A stretch of 64,000 bases of DNA. Origin: Vespa crabro. Taxonomy: Eukaryota; Arthropoda; Insecta; Hymenoptera; Vespidae. The notes under the pieces were generated by a model, which saw nothing but the letters and a program-made list of their open reading frames with translations, was not told the DNA's origin and made no database searches. The position numbers and the translations under genes were made by a program. Positions 1-11,318 of this stretch are shown piece after piece (position 1 is the first letter of the stretch; every line of letters begins with the position of its first letter). The DNA lies in assembly GCF_910589235.1 (NCBI RefSeq), contig NC_060962.1, positions 5,481,732-5,545,731 on the forward strand, written 5' to 3'.

Positions 1-305
1 TTGTGTATAATTTTCAGTTTTTACTAATATTACAGACTACTTAATATCTAGTATTTTGGTAGTGTAAGTTATATGTAACCGTAAATGAGCGTTATTACTT
101 GAACCGTCAACAAATGTCCTCATTATTCTTCCATGTAATTATGATTCTTTCAACTATTTCTTTTCTCTTCCTTTCTTTCTTTTTTCCTTTCTTTCATTTT
201 TTCTTCTTTCTTTTCTTCCTTTTTTTTTTATCAGTCTTCTTCAATAAGAAAAACAAAGCCTATGATATTTCTTATTACATCTTCTTGATATTTATTAAAC
301 TTTTG

Positions 306-362
<57 letters not shown>
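306..362. repeat. (TC)n microsatellite
   Basis: Nearly pure TC dinucleotide array of about 55 bases, continuing into TTTC-rich sequence to about 386. Confidence 0.9.
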
Positions 363-385
<23 letters not shown>

Positions 386-1727
386 CCCTCGATATATCTC
401 TTTCTTTTTCTTTCTCACACGAAGTGTTACCGCTATAATCGCCATAAAAATGTACAAGAGTACCTGCGCACCAGGTATCGCAACCAATTCATTGTTCAAG
501 ATAGGAAGAACAAAGGTTCGCAGTTGTAGCACGTGCAAACGAAAAACTTTACTGTCGTGAATGCCGCCACCATAAAATCATAATCGATTTATGACTGCGG
601 CACTTTTCACTCGAAACCTTCGAAGGTTCCTAAGAAAGGTATATACTTACCTAGATTTTTTTTGTAGATCTATCTACAACAGATGACGATGGAAGTGAAA
701 AAGGGATGATAAGGGACTATAATCCAAATCCATGAAAATCCTTGATTATCACTACGACGAAAGTAAAATGTTTATTTATTATCATTGATCCACTCAGGAT
801 ATCAAATTTACAAATTGATCAAATCAGAAACAAAAATGTATAGGAAAGTGTTATTTTTAATTATAATTTTTTTAATCATCCTTATCTAAAATACTTTCTA
901 ATTTTAAATCAAATAATAAAGAAGATAATAAATTTGCATTAACAAGTCATTCGATTTAAGACGATGATATAAAAACAACATTTTCAATGTAATGTAACAA
1001 GTGAGAAAATTTTTCTAAGAATAAAATTTCCGATCGTTTACGTTACCTGATAAATATCTAAAAGTAGAAACACACAAAGAATCTTAACGTTAGATAGAAA
1101 AGAACGCGTTGTGCTTTCCCTTAGCTACTTTGGATCTTGATGTCGAAATAATGTTTTCTTACTACCTTGTTATCGAGACTATCGAGATACCTTTTACTGT
1201 TTCAGACGGATCTTCGTGGGAGGTTGCGCAGCACGCAAAAACAGAGATCCATACGCAAGAATAACACCTTCCGCGTCTGGCTAATCACAACACTTAGAAC
1301 GCCCTATACGTATACGAGATACGACATTGGAAAAACATTCGATCATCTCGAACGAAACGACCAAGGAAATGAGTAAGAACTACCACGATTAACGGCATAA
1401 GGAGAAACGAACGTAAACGTTCTGCTAATCAAAACAATGGCCCCGTATGTATCTATATACTATTGTAAGAATCATCAATTTTATAACGAACGATCGAAAG
1501 AATCAAACATAAAAATGATATATCTATGATACATACTTACATTTACTTTTAACCATCCTAAAGGATCGAAAAAATCTAAGGATAATGTTGATTTTTTTCA
1601 TATTTTTATTATTCGATTTGATCTATACCGTCAAAATTTCTCTCGATAATTTTTCTTCCTTCCTACGTTATATTACGTCTTATTTGATTAAAAATTGCAA
1701 CGTACAAATAGATACATTATTTATTTA

Positions 1728-1770
<43 letters not shown>

Positions 1771-2018
1771 GTATGTATAAAATGCTTGTCGTAGTAAAAT
1801 ATTTTACAAATTGCTGATTTTAAATTATTAAAAAAGAAAAAAGAATATATAAAATACGAAAGAATTCGATCGATTCTTTCGGATGTGCAAACAAGATACT
1901 ATCGCGGGATATCACGGCCCTACTTATCATAACTCTTATCATAATTTATGCCTGGTCGAACCTACACACGGCGGCGTTTAAATTGTCACCTGAGAATTTC
2001 TTACTTCGTATACAAAGA

Positions 2019-2113
2019 TGTGTGTGTGTGTGTATGTGTGTGTTGTAGTGAGAAAAAGAGAGACTATGTTGTGTATATGTGTGCGTATGTGTGTGTGTGT
2101 GTGTGTGTGTGTG
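2019..2113. repeat. (TG)n microsatellites
   Basis: Two TG-rich runs, about 2019-2043 and 2074-2113, separated by a short purine-rich spacer. Confidence 0.85.
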
Positions 2114-4365
2114 ACAAGGGAATTGTAACAACGTTTAATTGCGATATTAAATTTTTCATTGAAAAATATTAAGTTGAAAAATGCAGTCGAAAAAAAAAAG
2201 ATGTTACAAATATGATCAACATCAATCGTATTGTATAGTGCACTTTAAGAAAGATCATTATTACAAATAGATTAAATGTTTATATAAATTCAATTATGTG
2301 ATGACACAGTTTAATCAGAACTACTACAAAGTCTATAAAAAATGTAATGAAAATACACATTAACTTGAGATTTCATAGTACGGGAAAACGGTATGTATGT
2401 ATTTACAGTGTTATCTTGCAAAGATTTATTTAATTATTTATTGAAGATCTCGATTACGTAACGTGGTATGTAGTTTACTTTTATATACTACATACAAACA
2501 TTATCTATCGTTAGCAGAAGTTTCATTAATACATTGGTTAACTATTTTCATTATATTTACTTCCTTCTACGATAAAACTTTACGTGGGGAGGGGAAAAAA
2601 AGAAAAAAGGAAAAAGAGAAAAGAAAAGATAAGAAAAATCCCAATCTTTGGTTAATTCTAATAAAAACAATACATCACTATTTTATCGCGAGATCGTGTT
2701 ATTTACAATAATCATCTTAACGTTATGTTATTGCTCCAAACACTATGCGATAAGGCAATTGTGAATTCTCGCGTATTTAAAACTAATTTGATTTTGGATC
2801 ATTTTTTATAACTAACGTAAAATAATGATCGTCGTTATAAAACTTTACAACTAATCTAAAATAACTATATTATTATTTCTTATAGTATATTAATATTAAT
2901 TTTTATTACTAAATCTTAGGAAAAAACAATTGCTTTGATATTCTGCTCGGCGTGATCTCTTACTTTTAAATTATTCACAAAAAATATTCATTTGGAATTG
3001 AGATGAATAAAGACAAAGTAATAATTGCAATCTTTTTTCTTTCTTTTTTTTTTGTTTTCTTTTTTTTTCTTTTTTTTTATGTTTTCTTATAATCTTTAAA
3101 ATTCTTGATTAAATGATTAAGATTAAATTAAACGTTAAAAAAAAAACGTGAAAGTGCAAAGCAAATAAAACGATAACAGTATTATTCACTCGACAATAAT
3201 AAGTAAGATCATTCGGTTAAGATACATTTCTATAATATTACTTAATTATATACAATTTATCTTATTAATATATCCTATATGAAGATATGAAAATATAATG
3301 ATATCTATTTGATGATTATCATGCAAGAATATAATAATATTTCCTTGAACAAAAAAAAAAAAAACAAAATTCTCTCACAATTTTTCTTTCCTATTAACAT
3401 AAACATTTTCTTATATTGTAATATAAACATTATTAATTGATCAATAGAGTATCATTACCTCATTATTATATATCATTCAAAGAAAAATGTCATGGGTTTG
3501 ATAAATTTGAAAACGACGAAGAGATCACGTTTTATTCATTTTTCTCATTTAGGAAAAAATAGAAAAAAAAAAAAAAAATAAATAAATAAAAATGGGAAAA
3601 AAAAGAGAAATTAATGGCAGTAATTCTATCGAAAAGAATGATTGCGCCATAATTAATCAATTCAGATCTACCAATCCTAAGATAATTTGCTTTCACTTAT
3701 ACACACACGTATATTCATATATAAAAATAAAGGAATATCTTGTAATAACGAATCACAGAGGACTACCCGGACTTTGCTAATAATCGAATAAAATCATATC
3801 CCATATAACAAATACGTATATAGTGAAGCTCTTCGCGCGTATGAGCAAAAAAGGGAAGAGATAAAAAAACAAAAAAAAAAAAAAAAAAAGCAAAACCTCT
3901 CGTCCTCGTCCGAACCGACCGTTCTTTTTTTTCATCTTCTTTTTTCTTTTTCTTTTTTTAGATTTCATAAAAATTGGGAATTGATTTGTTTTAAGTACTC
4001 GAAGATATTCACGATATCACGGTATATGGTGGTGGTGTTACGGTATACAAAAAAAAAAAGAAAAAAAAAGAAAAAAAAAGAAAAAAAAAAAGAAAGAAAA
4101 AAAAAAGAAAAGAAAAAACCATAAGGCTTTTTGCGAATACAAAGGGAAGGGGGAGTGGAGGGGAAGGATGAAAATAATAAATTATTCTTAATATCTAATC
4201 ATGCGTCGAGAAAGAGATAGAGAGAAAGAGAGGGGAGAGAGATTAATTGATTGACTGATAGATAGATAGATAGAGATATTAATATCTGATCGATAAATGG
4301 ATCATGATAAAGGTGATGAGGAATAATAATATAAGGATACCGAAGAACTGTTTTTTCTTTTTCTT

Positions 4366-4548
4366 TTAAAGATCAGTAACGGGTCCTGAAAGATTCATAC
4401 AATTGTCATGTATAGTCGTTAGCTTAGAATCTGAACGATTCTTAATATCCTTTTGCCTTTTCGACGTGACATCCTCGTCGTTGTCTAGATCGATCTCCTC
4501 ATCTTCTTCGGTCTCAGGTTCGTTCTCGAGTTTCGACGTTGCCGAGGA

Positions 4549-4581
<33 letters not shown>

Positions 4582-4762
4582 AGACGAAGATGGGGAAGTT
4601 TTTTTCGATGGACGACATCGTTTTCCCAAAGAAGCAACGCCGAACGAAGGACAGGTAGAACGACGATTGGCAGAAGAGGAGACGACACGTTCTTCTTCGT
4701 CGCCGTCGTCATTTATGGTGACCTTCGCCTTTTTTCGCAGATCGTCCATCAGCTTCTCCAGT
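4366..4762 (-). CDS. Alternative terminal exon B of the coiled-coil gene (poly-Ser)
   Basis: Begins after a good acceptor (TTTGTCAG at about 4770-4763) with one base before the frame, so it can follow the exon ending at 7627 directly. It extends the coiled coil with LEKLMDDLRKKAKV, then an acidic segment, a poly-Ser run from a TCG/GAC-type trinucleotide repeat, and a TAA at 4368-4366. I found no donor of the right phase in the tail of exon A that would splice to it, so the two look mutually exclusive rather than consecutive. Confidence 0.6.
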
Positions 4763-5229
4763 CTGACAAATCACGTTTCGTTTCGTTTCATTTTCATTCG
4801 TTACGTTTTCGCACGTTCAAGTAGGACACCACCTCTAATCGACCCGATTAAGCGTCATCAAAGTTTTTAAAAGCGAACGAAAGAGGAGTGTTAATATAAA
4901 GCAGAGCCACATACTAAAAAAAAAAGAAAAGAAAAAAAAACGCAAAAAAAACGGATAAAAAAAGAAATGAGAGAGAGTGATAGGGGGGAAAGGGAGAGGG
5001 AGAGAAAAGAAGACAGGAGAAAAATGCTATTCTAAAGGTTTCCTCTTTTTCTCGAAATCATGCCGATCTATCTGTTTCGATCGTAGAAAAGTGCGAAGGT
5101 ACGTGCGTAAGAACGTGCGTAAGAATTAGAAAGTCTAAAAAGACTTGTGCGATTACTAAACAGCAAAGATACATACATACATACATACATACATACATAC
5201 ATACATACATACATACATACATACATACA

Positions 5230-5265
<36 letters not shown>

Positions 5266-8238
5266 TATATATACATACATACATATATATATATATATAC
5301 ATACATACATATATATATATATATACATACATACATATATATATATATATACATACATACATACAGACAGACATACGTACATACATACATAAATATATAC
5401 ATACATACATACATACATGGAGTTAGCGTAAGAAGACGTGTAAACGTAAATAAAGAAGGAAAAGAAACGGGAAGGGGAAAGAAAAAAGAGAAAGAAAGAC
5501 ATTATCAGCAGGAGTAAATGGCAAATAATAAAAGAGACTATACTCGAGCGACATTCCAAGCGTTCTATGATCGTTCATTTTTCCCGAGAGTACGCAAAGA
5601 GTATATATAGTATATATTAATATGTGTACTGTCTATTTATTATGTAAGCGATTGCGATCGTTAAAAAAAAAAAAAATGAGACCGCTAAGTGAAGTAAAAA
5701 AGCTTCGTAAAATCGGTGAATGTATGTGTGATCGATGCGTAATCTCGGGGGAGTATAAAAAAATAGGGGGAAATAAAAAAAAAAAGAAAAAAAAAAGAAA
5801 AAGAAAAAAAAAGAAGTATAAAACTACGAAGAGCGCATGCACGACGAGTGTATGATAGAGACCTACGTGCTATTCGACATGTACATAGTAGTAGCCTCTA
5901 GCAAGCCCTTTGAAGCCCCCTTTTGCCCTCGGCGATACGCCGACGAGTGGTTTGCTTTTTTGTCGGGCCCCGCGCGTACGGAACCTAAATGTAGGCGGTG
6001 GTGTAGGTGGCGCGTGAAGGTGCTGTCAGGACTCTGGAGGTCAGGATTCCCGCTCCCGAACAAAGATCTTTCGGTACGAAGGAGCCACCGTCAACGACGG
6101 TGACCTCCGGTATGATCTCGACGAGGCGATCGCGAGGAGAACGACGAGGTTCCTCTTCTTCCTCGGATTTTGTCTCTGTCTCTTTCTTCGAATCATAAAC
6201 GATCGGGGAGGACGAGATTGTGAACTGTTTCTCAAAGTCTTTATGACGAAGTGAGCATTCCTCTGCTACCGTTGCTCGCGTTATCTGATTGGATCCTCCT
6301 CCTCCTCCTCCTCCTCCTCCTCCTCCTCCTCCTCCTCCTATTCCTACTCCTACTCCTACTCCTACTCCTACTCCTACTCTTCCTCCTCCTGTTCCTCCGT
6401 TATCATCAATCATTCTCATCGCGGCAGCTCTTTTCCTGCGAGATCTCCTTGATGAAGATCTTCTTTGGCTGACGTTAACTCCAGCACCAGCTCCAGCTCC
6501 AATTCCTCCTCCTCCTCCTCCTCCTCCTCCTCCTCCTCCTCCTCCTCCTCCTCCGCCAGCTCTCGTTCTCTCAGCCTCGTCGATTCTCTCGTTTCGCCGA
6601 TTCTCTTTCACGGACTCTAAATGTTCTACCCCGTCGATGGCAGCCTCCTCAGTTGGAACCGAAAACACAGCCGATAATTGTCTCTCGGCTATGACGGCGG
6701 CCATTTTGTCGTCTCCTTTCCCCTCGTCAATAGACTCGGTTAAGCCGAATTTTCGCAAGCTGCCCTCCTCCTCCTCTTTATTATCCCGGACGAGAAGAAG
6801 GGCCAACTCCGATGATCGAGAACGGAGATCGGAGACGACGGACGTGCTGGGAATCGAGGAGGAGATGGCGGGAACGAGGTTGCAGGTCTCGGTAAGAGCG
6901 GTACGCACGGGGGTGCTCGTTATACGGGGCGTTTCGAAAATTACAGGCGTGACAGATCTTGATACCACGTTTACGCACTTTGTCCCGTGCTTTGTCCCAT
7001 CGGCCAGGTTCCGAGTAGCCAGTGCCTCCTGTAGTTCCCGTCGCAAGGCCAAAGTTTCCTCCTCGAAAGCTGCTATCTCTCGACCCTCGTTGCTATCCCG
7101 GAATAGAATTTCTCTTTATTACCGTACCGGCCTATCGCTTCTTATCGCAAACTACTATTATTTTTTAACGTTCGATATCACCGAACAAGGAGTGTCCGAT
7201 GGACAACGAATGTCATTTTCCTAGTCAAAAGTATTCGTCGATAATTCAATTTATTAATTATTAAATTAACGTATTTATCGGCAAACCACCATGCTATTAC
7301 GATCATAAGACGTGTACGGATATTGACAAGGGAAGATAACACTGCTCTGGACAATTTTTTTTTTTCTTTTTTTATCACAAATACGACATATACCTTTTTC
7401 GCGACTTATACATGTAAAATGATGTTGTATATAGCAAGCGACGAATATAGTCGCTTTAGCCGTTATGAGCGAGAGAGAAAAAGAGAGAAAAAGAGAAAGA
7501 AAGAGAGAGAGAGAAAGAGAGAAGAATACTATATGAAATTCTTTAGAAACCTCTTTCCTCCCTCAACCCTCTTACCACAAAGGAAGCATCTTTTCATACG
7601 TTAAAAGGTAACTCAAAGCCACTCACTTTACGCTCGACTTCAGTGCAGTTACTTCTTTCTCCAACTTAGACACTCGTCGTTCGGTTTCCTCCTTCTCCTT
7701 TACGAGCTTCGACACTTGGCCCTGAAATGAGAAAAATTATATTTATACTTTTATCATAAAGTAGGGAATATAAACGATGATAAAAAAAAAAAAAAAAAGA
7801 AAAAAAAAAAGATAACAAATTACAACCAAATAATTTTTATAATCTTTGTGATATCTAAAGAAGAACATAATAAAGATGCGTCATTTGGACGTTCATAATT
7901 TATTTGAAAGATAATAAAACGCGATCCATAAGTTTTACGCATATGAATATAAACATTTTATTCGATCGCAACCACCATCGTTCATAGTTAACTGAACTAC
8001 ATTTACATCTACGACAATGGAACGTTCCCGGAGGTTCAATTACGAGATTGCCAATAGGCAGGCGGCATGGCGGTGGCCGCCATCGCTTCGGTTGATGAGG
8101 CTAATGGATGGTTGAAACCTGAGAAGACAGGGCAAAGAGGGAAAAGAGGACGAGGGAGACCGGCTCTGACAGCCGTTAAGTGCCCCATCCTCCACCTTTC
8201 TCCACTCCTCAAACGCGTCGTTCTGCAGGCACCTCCCT

Positions 8239-8276
<38 letters not shown>

Positions 8277-10462
8277 TTTTTTTCTCTTTCTCTAACATTC
8301 GTTCGCTCACTCTCTCATCCCTTCTCTCTCCCCCATGTGAAACCTAATCACTTTTACCACGTCACGGATATTTCGTATTATGTCTACATTAGGTTCTCCG
8401 ATATCAACTGCCAGTCAGTTAGAACGTCAATATCTCCCTTTGGTCAGAAATAAGATCATTCTTATAACGCTAGTCTAATCTGTGAACGTTGTTAATTTCT
8501 TTTCCGCGCGCTCGTTTCTTTTTTTATTATTTTACTTTCCTTATTTTATTTTATTTTATTTTATTTTATTTTATTTTATTTTATTTTATTTTATTTTATG
8601 TATGCATTCTCAAAGGGATCCTCTCTTTTCTTCATCTCTAATCATCTTGCTTGTTAAAAATTCAATCAATTATCGTCTACGTGTTATACCAAGATGATGA
8701 CTTTGATCAAGTATTTAACAAGAAAAGAAGTAAATAAACGAGGGTCAAAATAAACTGTCTCTTTTGTATAAGAAAATGACGAAAAGTGATAAGGCTTTCA
8801 CGCTCCGAACTTAGAAAAATACGGATATAATCAGCTGATAGGAATTCGCATATACGTGATAATCGAAGGGAAAGGATCGAGAAAGAAAATGAACAAAGGA
8901 TGTTGGAATCACCTGGCTATCCTAATCAAACAGAACAGTATCAACACATGAATAGTATATCTACGACCGTAATATGACCGACCGTGAAAGTTCGAGTGAC
9001 TAAACTTCAAAAAGATCGAATCGTATCTTAAATATATATATGGGATAGTTCGAAATGATGATAAATTATTTGTCATTGATCTTGATATTTTTAAACTTTC
9101 AATCGTTTTATAGAATTTAATTCTCATTATGAATTGTTTTCCTTCAAATTAAAAAATATTTTTTTAAATCATAATATAAAATAAAAACAATAGATATACA
9201 TACCTTTAATATATCTATTTCTGTTAATCTTTGATTATGTTTCTCCTCCATCATAGATTGTACTTTTATCACTAATCCTTCCTCGCACATTTTATTCGCT
9301 TCCCTGATCTCGCGAATAAGATCTGTAGTTATAAAAAAAAAAAAAAAAAAAAAAAACAGGAATAAAAAAAAAAGAAAAAGAAAAAGAAACTAGTAATTTT
9401 CCTTTCTATCTAATTGATATAAAGTCAAAGAAAACAATAAAAACTTTTACCTGACAACATTCCTGGTTGATAATCAGAACTATGTTTATATTCTGAAAAT
9501 TTTAATTTCATTGTCTCTAATTCGAATTTAGCCTCACTAAGTTCTTTGAAAAGTTGACCATTGCTTTTTTTCAATTCTGCCATCTAAAAAGAAAAAAAAA
9601 AAAAAAAGAAAAAAAAAGAAAAGAAAAGAAAAGAATCAATGAGTATATACAATGAGTATTTATGTAAATTTCTGACATTACATAGAAAATAATTCATTCA
9701 AATATATCATAAAATTATATACCAAAATTTCTTCATCTTAATCAATATCGTATTAATATATCCAATCAATTGAATCTAACCTGTTCAATGAGAGATAAAA
9801 CTAATTTGTTACTCCGACCAATAGTTGTAATAGAGCTACTGCTATCAACACTATCCGATTCATCATCCTGACTATGTACAGGAGGTTCTGTAGGTCCTAA
9901 ACCTGGATCTGAATATCTCCTATGTTCTGAACTTATCTCATCTTCATTAATTCCATTACTTTTATTAGCTACTGGTGGTAAACTAGCATAATCTCCATTC
10001 TGATAAGACGATAATACCGTAGAACTAGTTTTATTCTCTTGCAGACTAGTATATCCATTTGGAATAACTGGAGGTTTGGGATAAAACTTTTGCTTCAGTC
10101 TACCATGAACATTATGTACACCATAAGGCATTGGTTGATATAATCTATACATAGTTGGAAGTGATACAGGTTCCATCGTATATGTCATTGGCATTGGTGA
10201 ATAACCACAAACACTAGGATCTGACATTGCTGCGAATAAACGTTGTCCATTATGATTCGGTATATGAGATTGAATTCCTGGTTGCCATAAAACTTGTGGA
10301 TATTCCATGTTTGACATTGTGTTATTACTTTGTTCATATTGCCCATCACTCACCCAATTACCAAACATATTATTCTTTTTACTTGTACGTTTTTTACTTT
10401 TCCTGCAATAATATGATTAATCTTCATCTTTGTCATTGTTTCTATGCATCATATTCGAAATC

Positions 10463-10493
<31 letters not shown>

Positions 10494-10596
10494 CTAACAT
10501 AACCAATCATGCAAGTATAAATGCAAGTATATAAAACTAAATTCGTTAATAACTAAATTAGAATTTAAAGAAACTCGTGATTTACCTGTTCTCCAT
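4366..10596 (-). CDS. Unrecognised coiled-coil protein gene with alternative last exons
   Basis: Minus-strand gene built from exons 10596-10586, 10402-9781, 9583-9451, 9322-9204 and 7721-7627, then one of two terminal exons (7092-5985 or 4762-4366). All junctions have GT/AG borders and matching phase. The start is the ATG at 10596 in an 11-base first coding exon. The N-terminus is basic (Lys/Arg-rich, residues 4-11). Residues about 12-210 are a Tyr/Pro/Ser-rich, probably disordered segment with RRYSDPGLGP near its end. Exons 3-5 encode a continuous Leu/Glu/Lys coiled coil of about 115 residues (motifs LIREIREANKMCEEGL and KLVKEKEETERRVSKLEKEV). Reconstructed products are 695 aa (long end) and 458 aa (short end). 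I do not recognise the family, so no function is claimed. It is head to head with KLHDC4. Confidence 0.75.
5168..5420. repeat. Compound CATA/(TA)n microsatellite with 26-bp higher-order unit
   Basis: About 90 bases of (CATA)n followed by four near-identical blocks of (CATA)2-3 plus (TA)8-9, repeating every 26 bases (TA runs end near 5274, 5300, 5326 and 5352), then more CATA to about 5420. It lies in the last intron of the coiled-coil gene's exon-B isoform. Confidence 0.9.
5985..7092 (-). CDS. Alternative terminal exon A of the coiled-coil gene (poly-Gly)
   Basis: Open for 369 codons to a TAG at 5985. The proposed acceptor (AG at 7094-7093) leaves one base before the frame, as needed after the exon ending at 7627, which leaves two. 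It continues the coiled coil briefly (ALRRELQEAL), then becomes low complexity: a Glu run, two long poly-Gly tracts encoded by CCT/GGA-type repeats on the two strands, and alternating Gly-Ala and Gly-Val blocks. The acceptor is weak, so its exact start is uncertain; a second in-phase acceptor lies slightly upstream. Composition is GC-rich compared with the rest of the window, which supports coding. Confidence 0.65.
6296..6556. repeat. Coding CCT-type trinucleotide and hexanucleotide repeats
   Basis: Three arrays inside terminal exon A: (CCT)n about 6296-6340, (ACTCCT)n about 6341-6378, and (CCT)n about 6504-6553. On the coding (minus) strand they give poly-Gly and alternating Gly-Val. The plus-strand proline-rich frame across them is a shadow. 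Confidence 0.85.
7628..9203 (-). other. Introns of the coiled-coil gene with a GC-rich block at 8047-8240
   Basis: The intron between the exons at 9204 and 7721 contains a GC-rich block (8047-8240) unlike the surrounding AT-rich sequence, a (TC)n run near 8241-8270, and a (TTTTA)n pentanucleotide array near 8531-8599. No conserved coding exon is evident in it. The GC-rich block could be an internal promoter or first exon of a shorter isoform (see findings). Confidence 0.4.
8531..8599. repeat. (TTTTA)n pentanucleotide array
   Basis: About 12-13 consecutive copies of the pentamer, essentially perfect. Confidence 0.9.
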
Positions 10597-11318
10597 TTTA
10601 ATTTCCAGTATAAATTTTATGAAAATTAAGTTGCGCAAAAACCTCGTGACACAGAGAATAACGAAAAGAAAACCACCTAATGAACGTAAAAGTTCAAAAC
10701 TTGATGATTTCAATCATATATGGCACAAAGTTATTAAAGTACCAGATACTGTCACGATGCAATAATGATATCAGTTTTTTCATCTCGTGTCATTATTGTC
10801 ATTGAGGAGATTCGTTGTTTAGAAAACATCATTCAGATAATTTACGCGGTAATCCTCTTCACTGCATGCATTCATATCATATAAACACCCTGAAAAAATG
10901 ACTCCTTTTATTACGATAAATAATGCAGAATATCGTAATAATCGTAACAACTTAATCCTTTGTAGAAAACATTTCTCAGAATTCGTGTGGATTTATACAC
11001 TAATATATAAAATAATCGAATACGAGAATATAATTTAAACCTTAGGGAGGCTAAACTGATACAAGAATGTTAAGTTTTCAATTACGCAGGAATGTCTTAT
11101 AGGTGCGCTGGTGTCGCCGATGTTAGTGCCTCCTATCGGATAATTCATTATACTAAATGTTGTAACAAAATTGTAGATAATGTATATACATTTTCTATAT
11201 TATTCCGTAGGTAAAACAGTATTTATTTACATTAACCTCAGATTACTCGGTTTGTCTTGTAAAAACGTGCTGTATGTTTATCCTATAACAAAAATATTAT
11301 TTTATTTTAAAGATAAAT
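10597..11318. promoter_or_regulatory. Shared divergent promoter region, coiled-coil gene / KLHDC4
   Basis: About 720 bases separate two divergent start codons, with no other gene between them, so both promoters must lie here. The GC-richer patch around 11097-11145 is a candidate core. No TATA box or initiator can be assigned with confidence. Confidence 0.45.

Larger units (their letters stand above)
1..4365. other. Non-coding flank, no gene recognised
   Basis: I find no supportable coding exon here. The stretch is AT-rich with polypyrimidine and poly-A tracts, a (TC)n array near 306-362, an (AT)n array near 1730-1770 and (TG)n arrays near 2019-2113. Two blocks have more balanced composition and no simple repeats (about 420-620 and 1090-1400), but neither shows a long frame bounded by convincing splice sites. 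The right end probably includes 3' untranslated sequence of the minus-strand gene whose last exon ends at 4366. Confidence 0.5.

Noticed and set aside
99..560. 153-residue Phe/Leu/Ser-rich open frame
   Set aside because: Pyrimidine-rich low-complexity translation of T-rich and TC repeats.
5058..5559. Tyr/Met/Val-Cys repetitive open frames on both strands
   Set aside because: Translations of the CATA/TA microsatellite; no splice or start context.
4762..5985. Splicing exon A onward to exon B in one transcript
   Set aside because: Exon B needs two leftover bases upstream; no donor with that phase was found in the tail of exon A apart from a poor one, while the exon ending at 7627 fits directly.
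6289..7224. Plus-strand 311-residue proline-rich open frame
   Set aside because: It is the antisense of exon A; the minus-strand frame joins in phase to upstream coiled-coil exons, and the Pro runs come only from CCT repeats.
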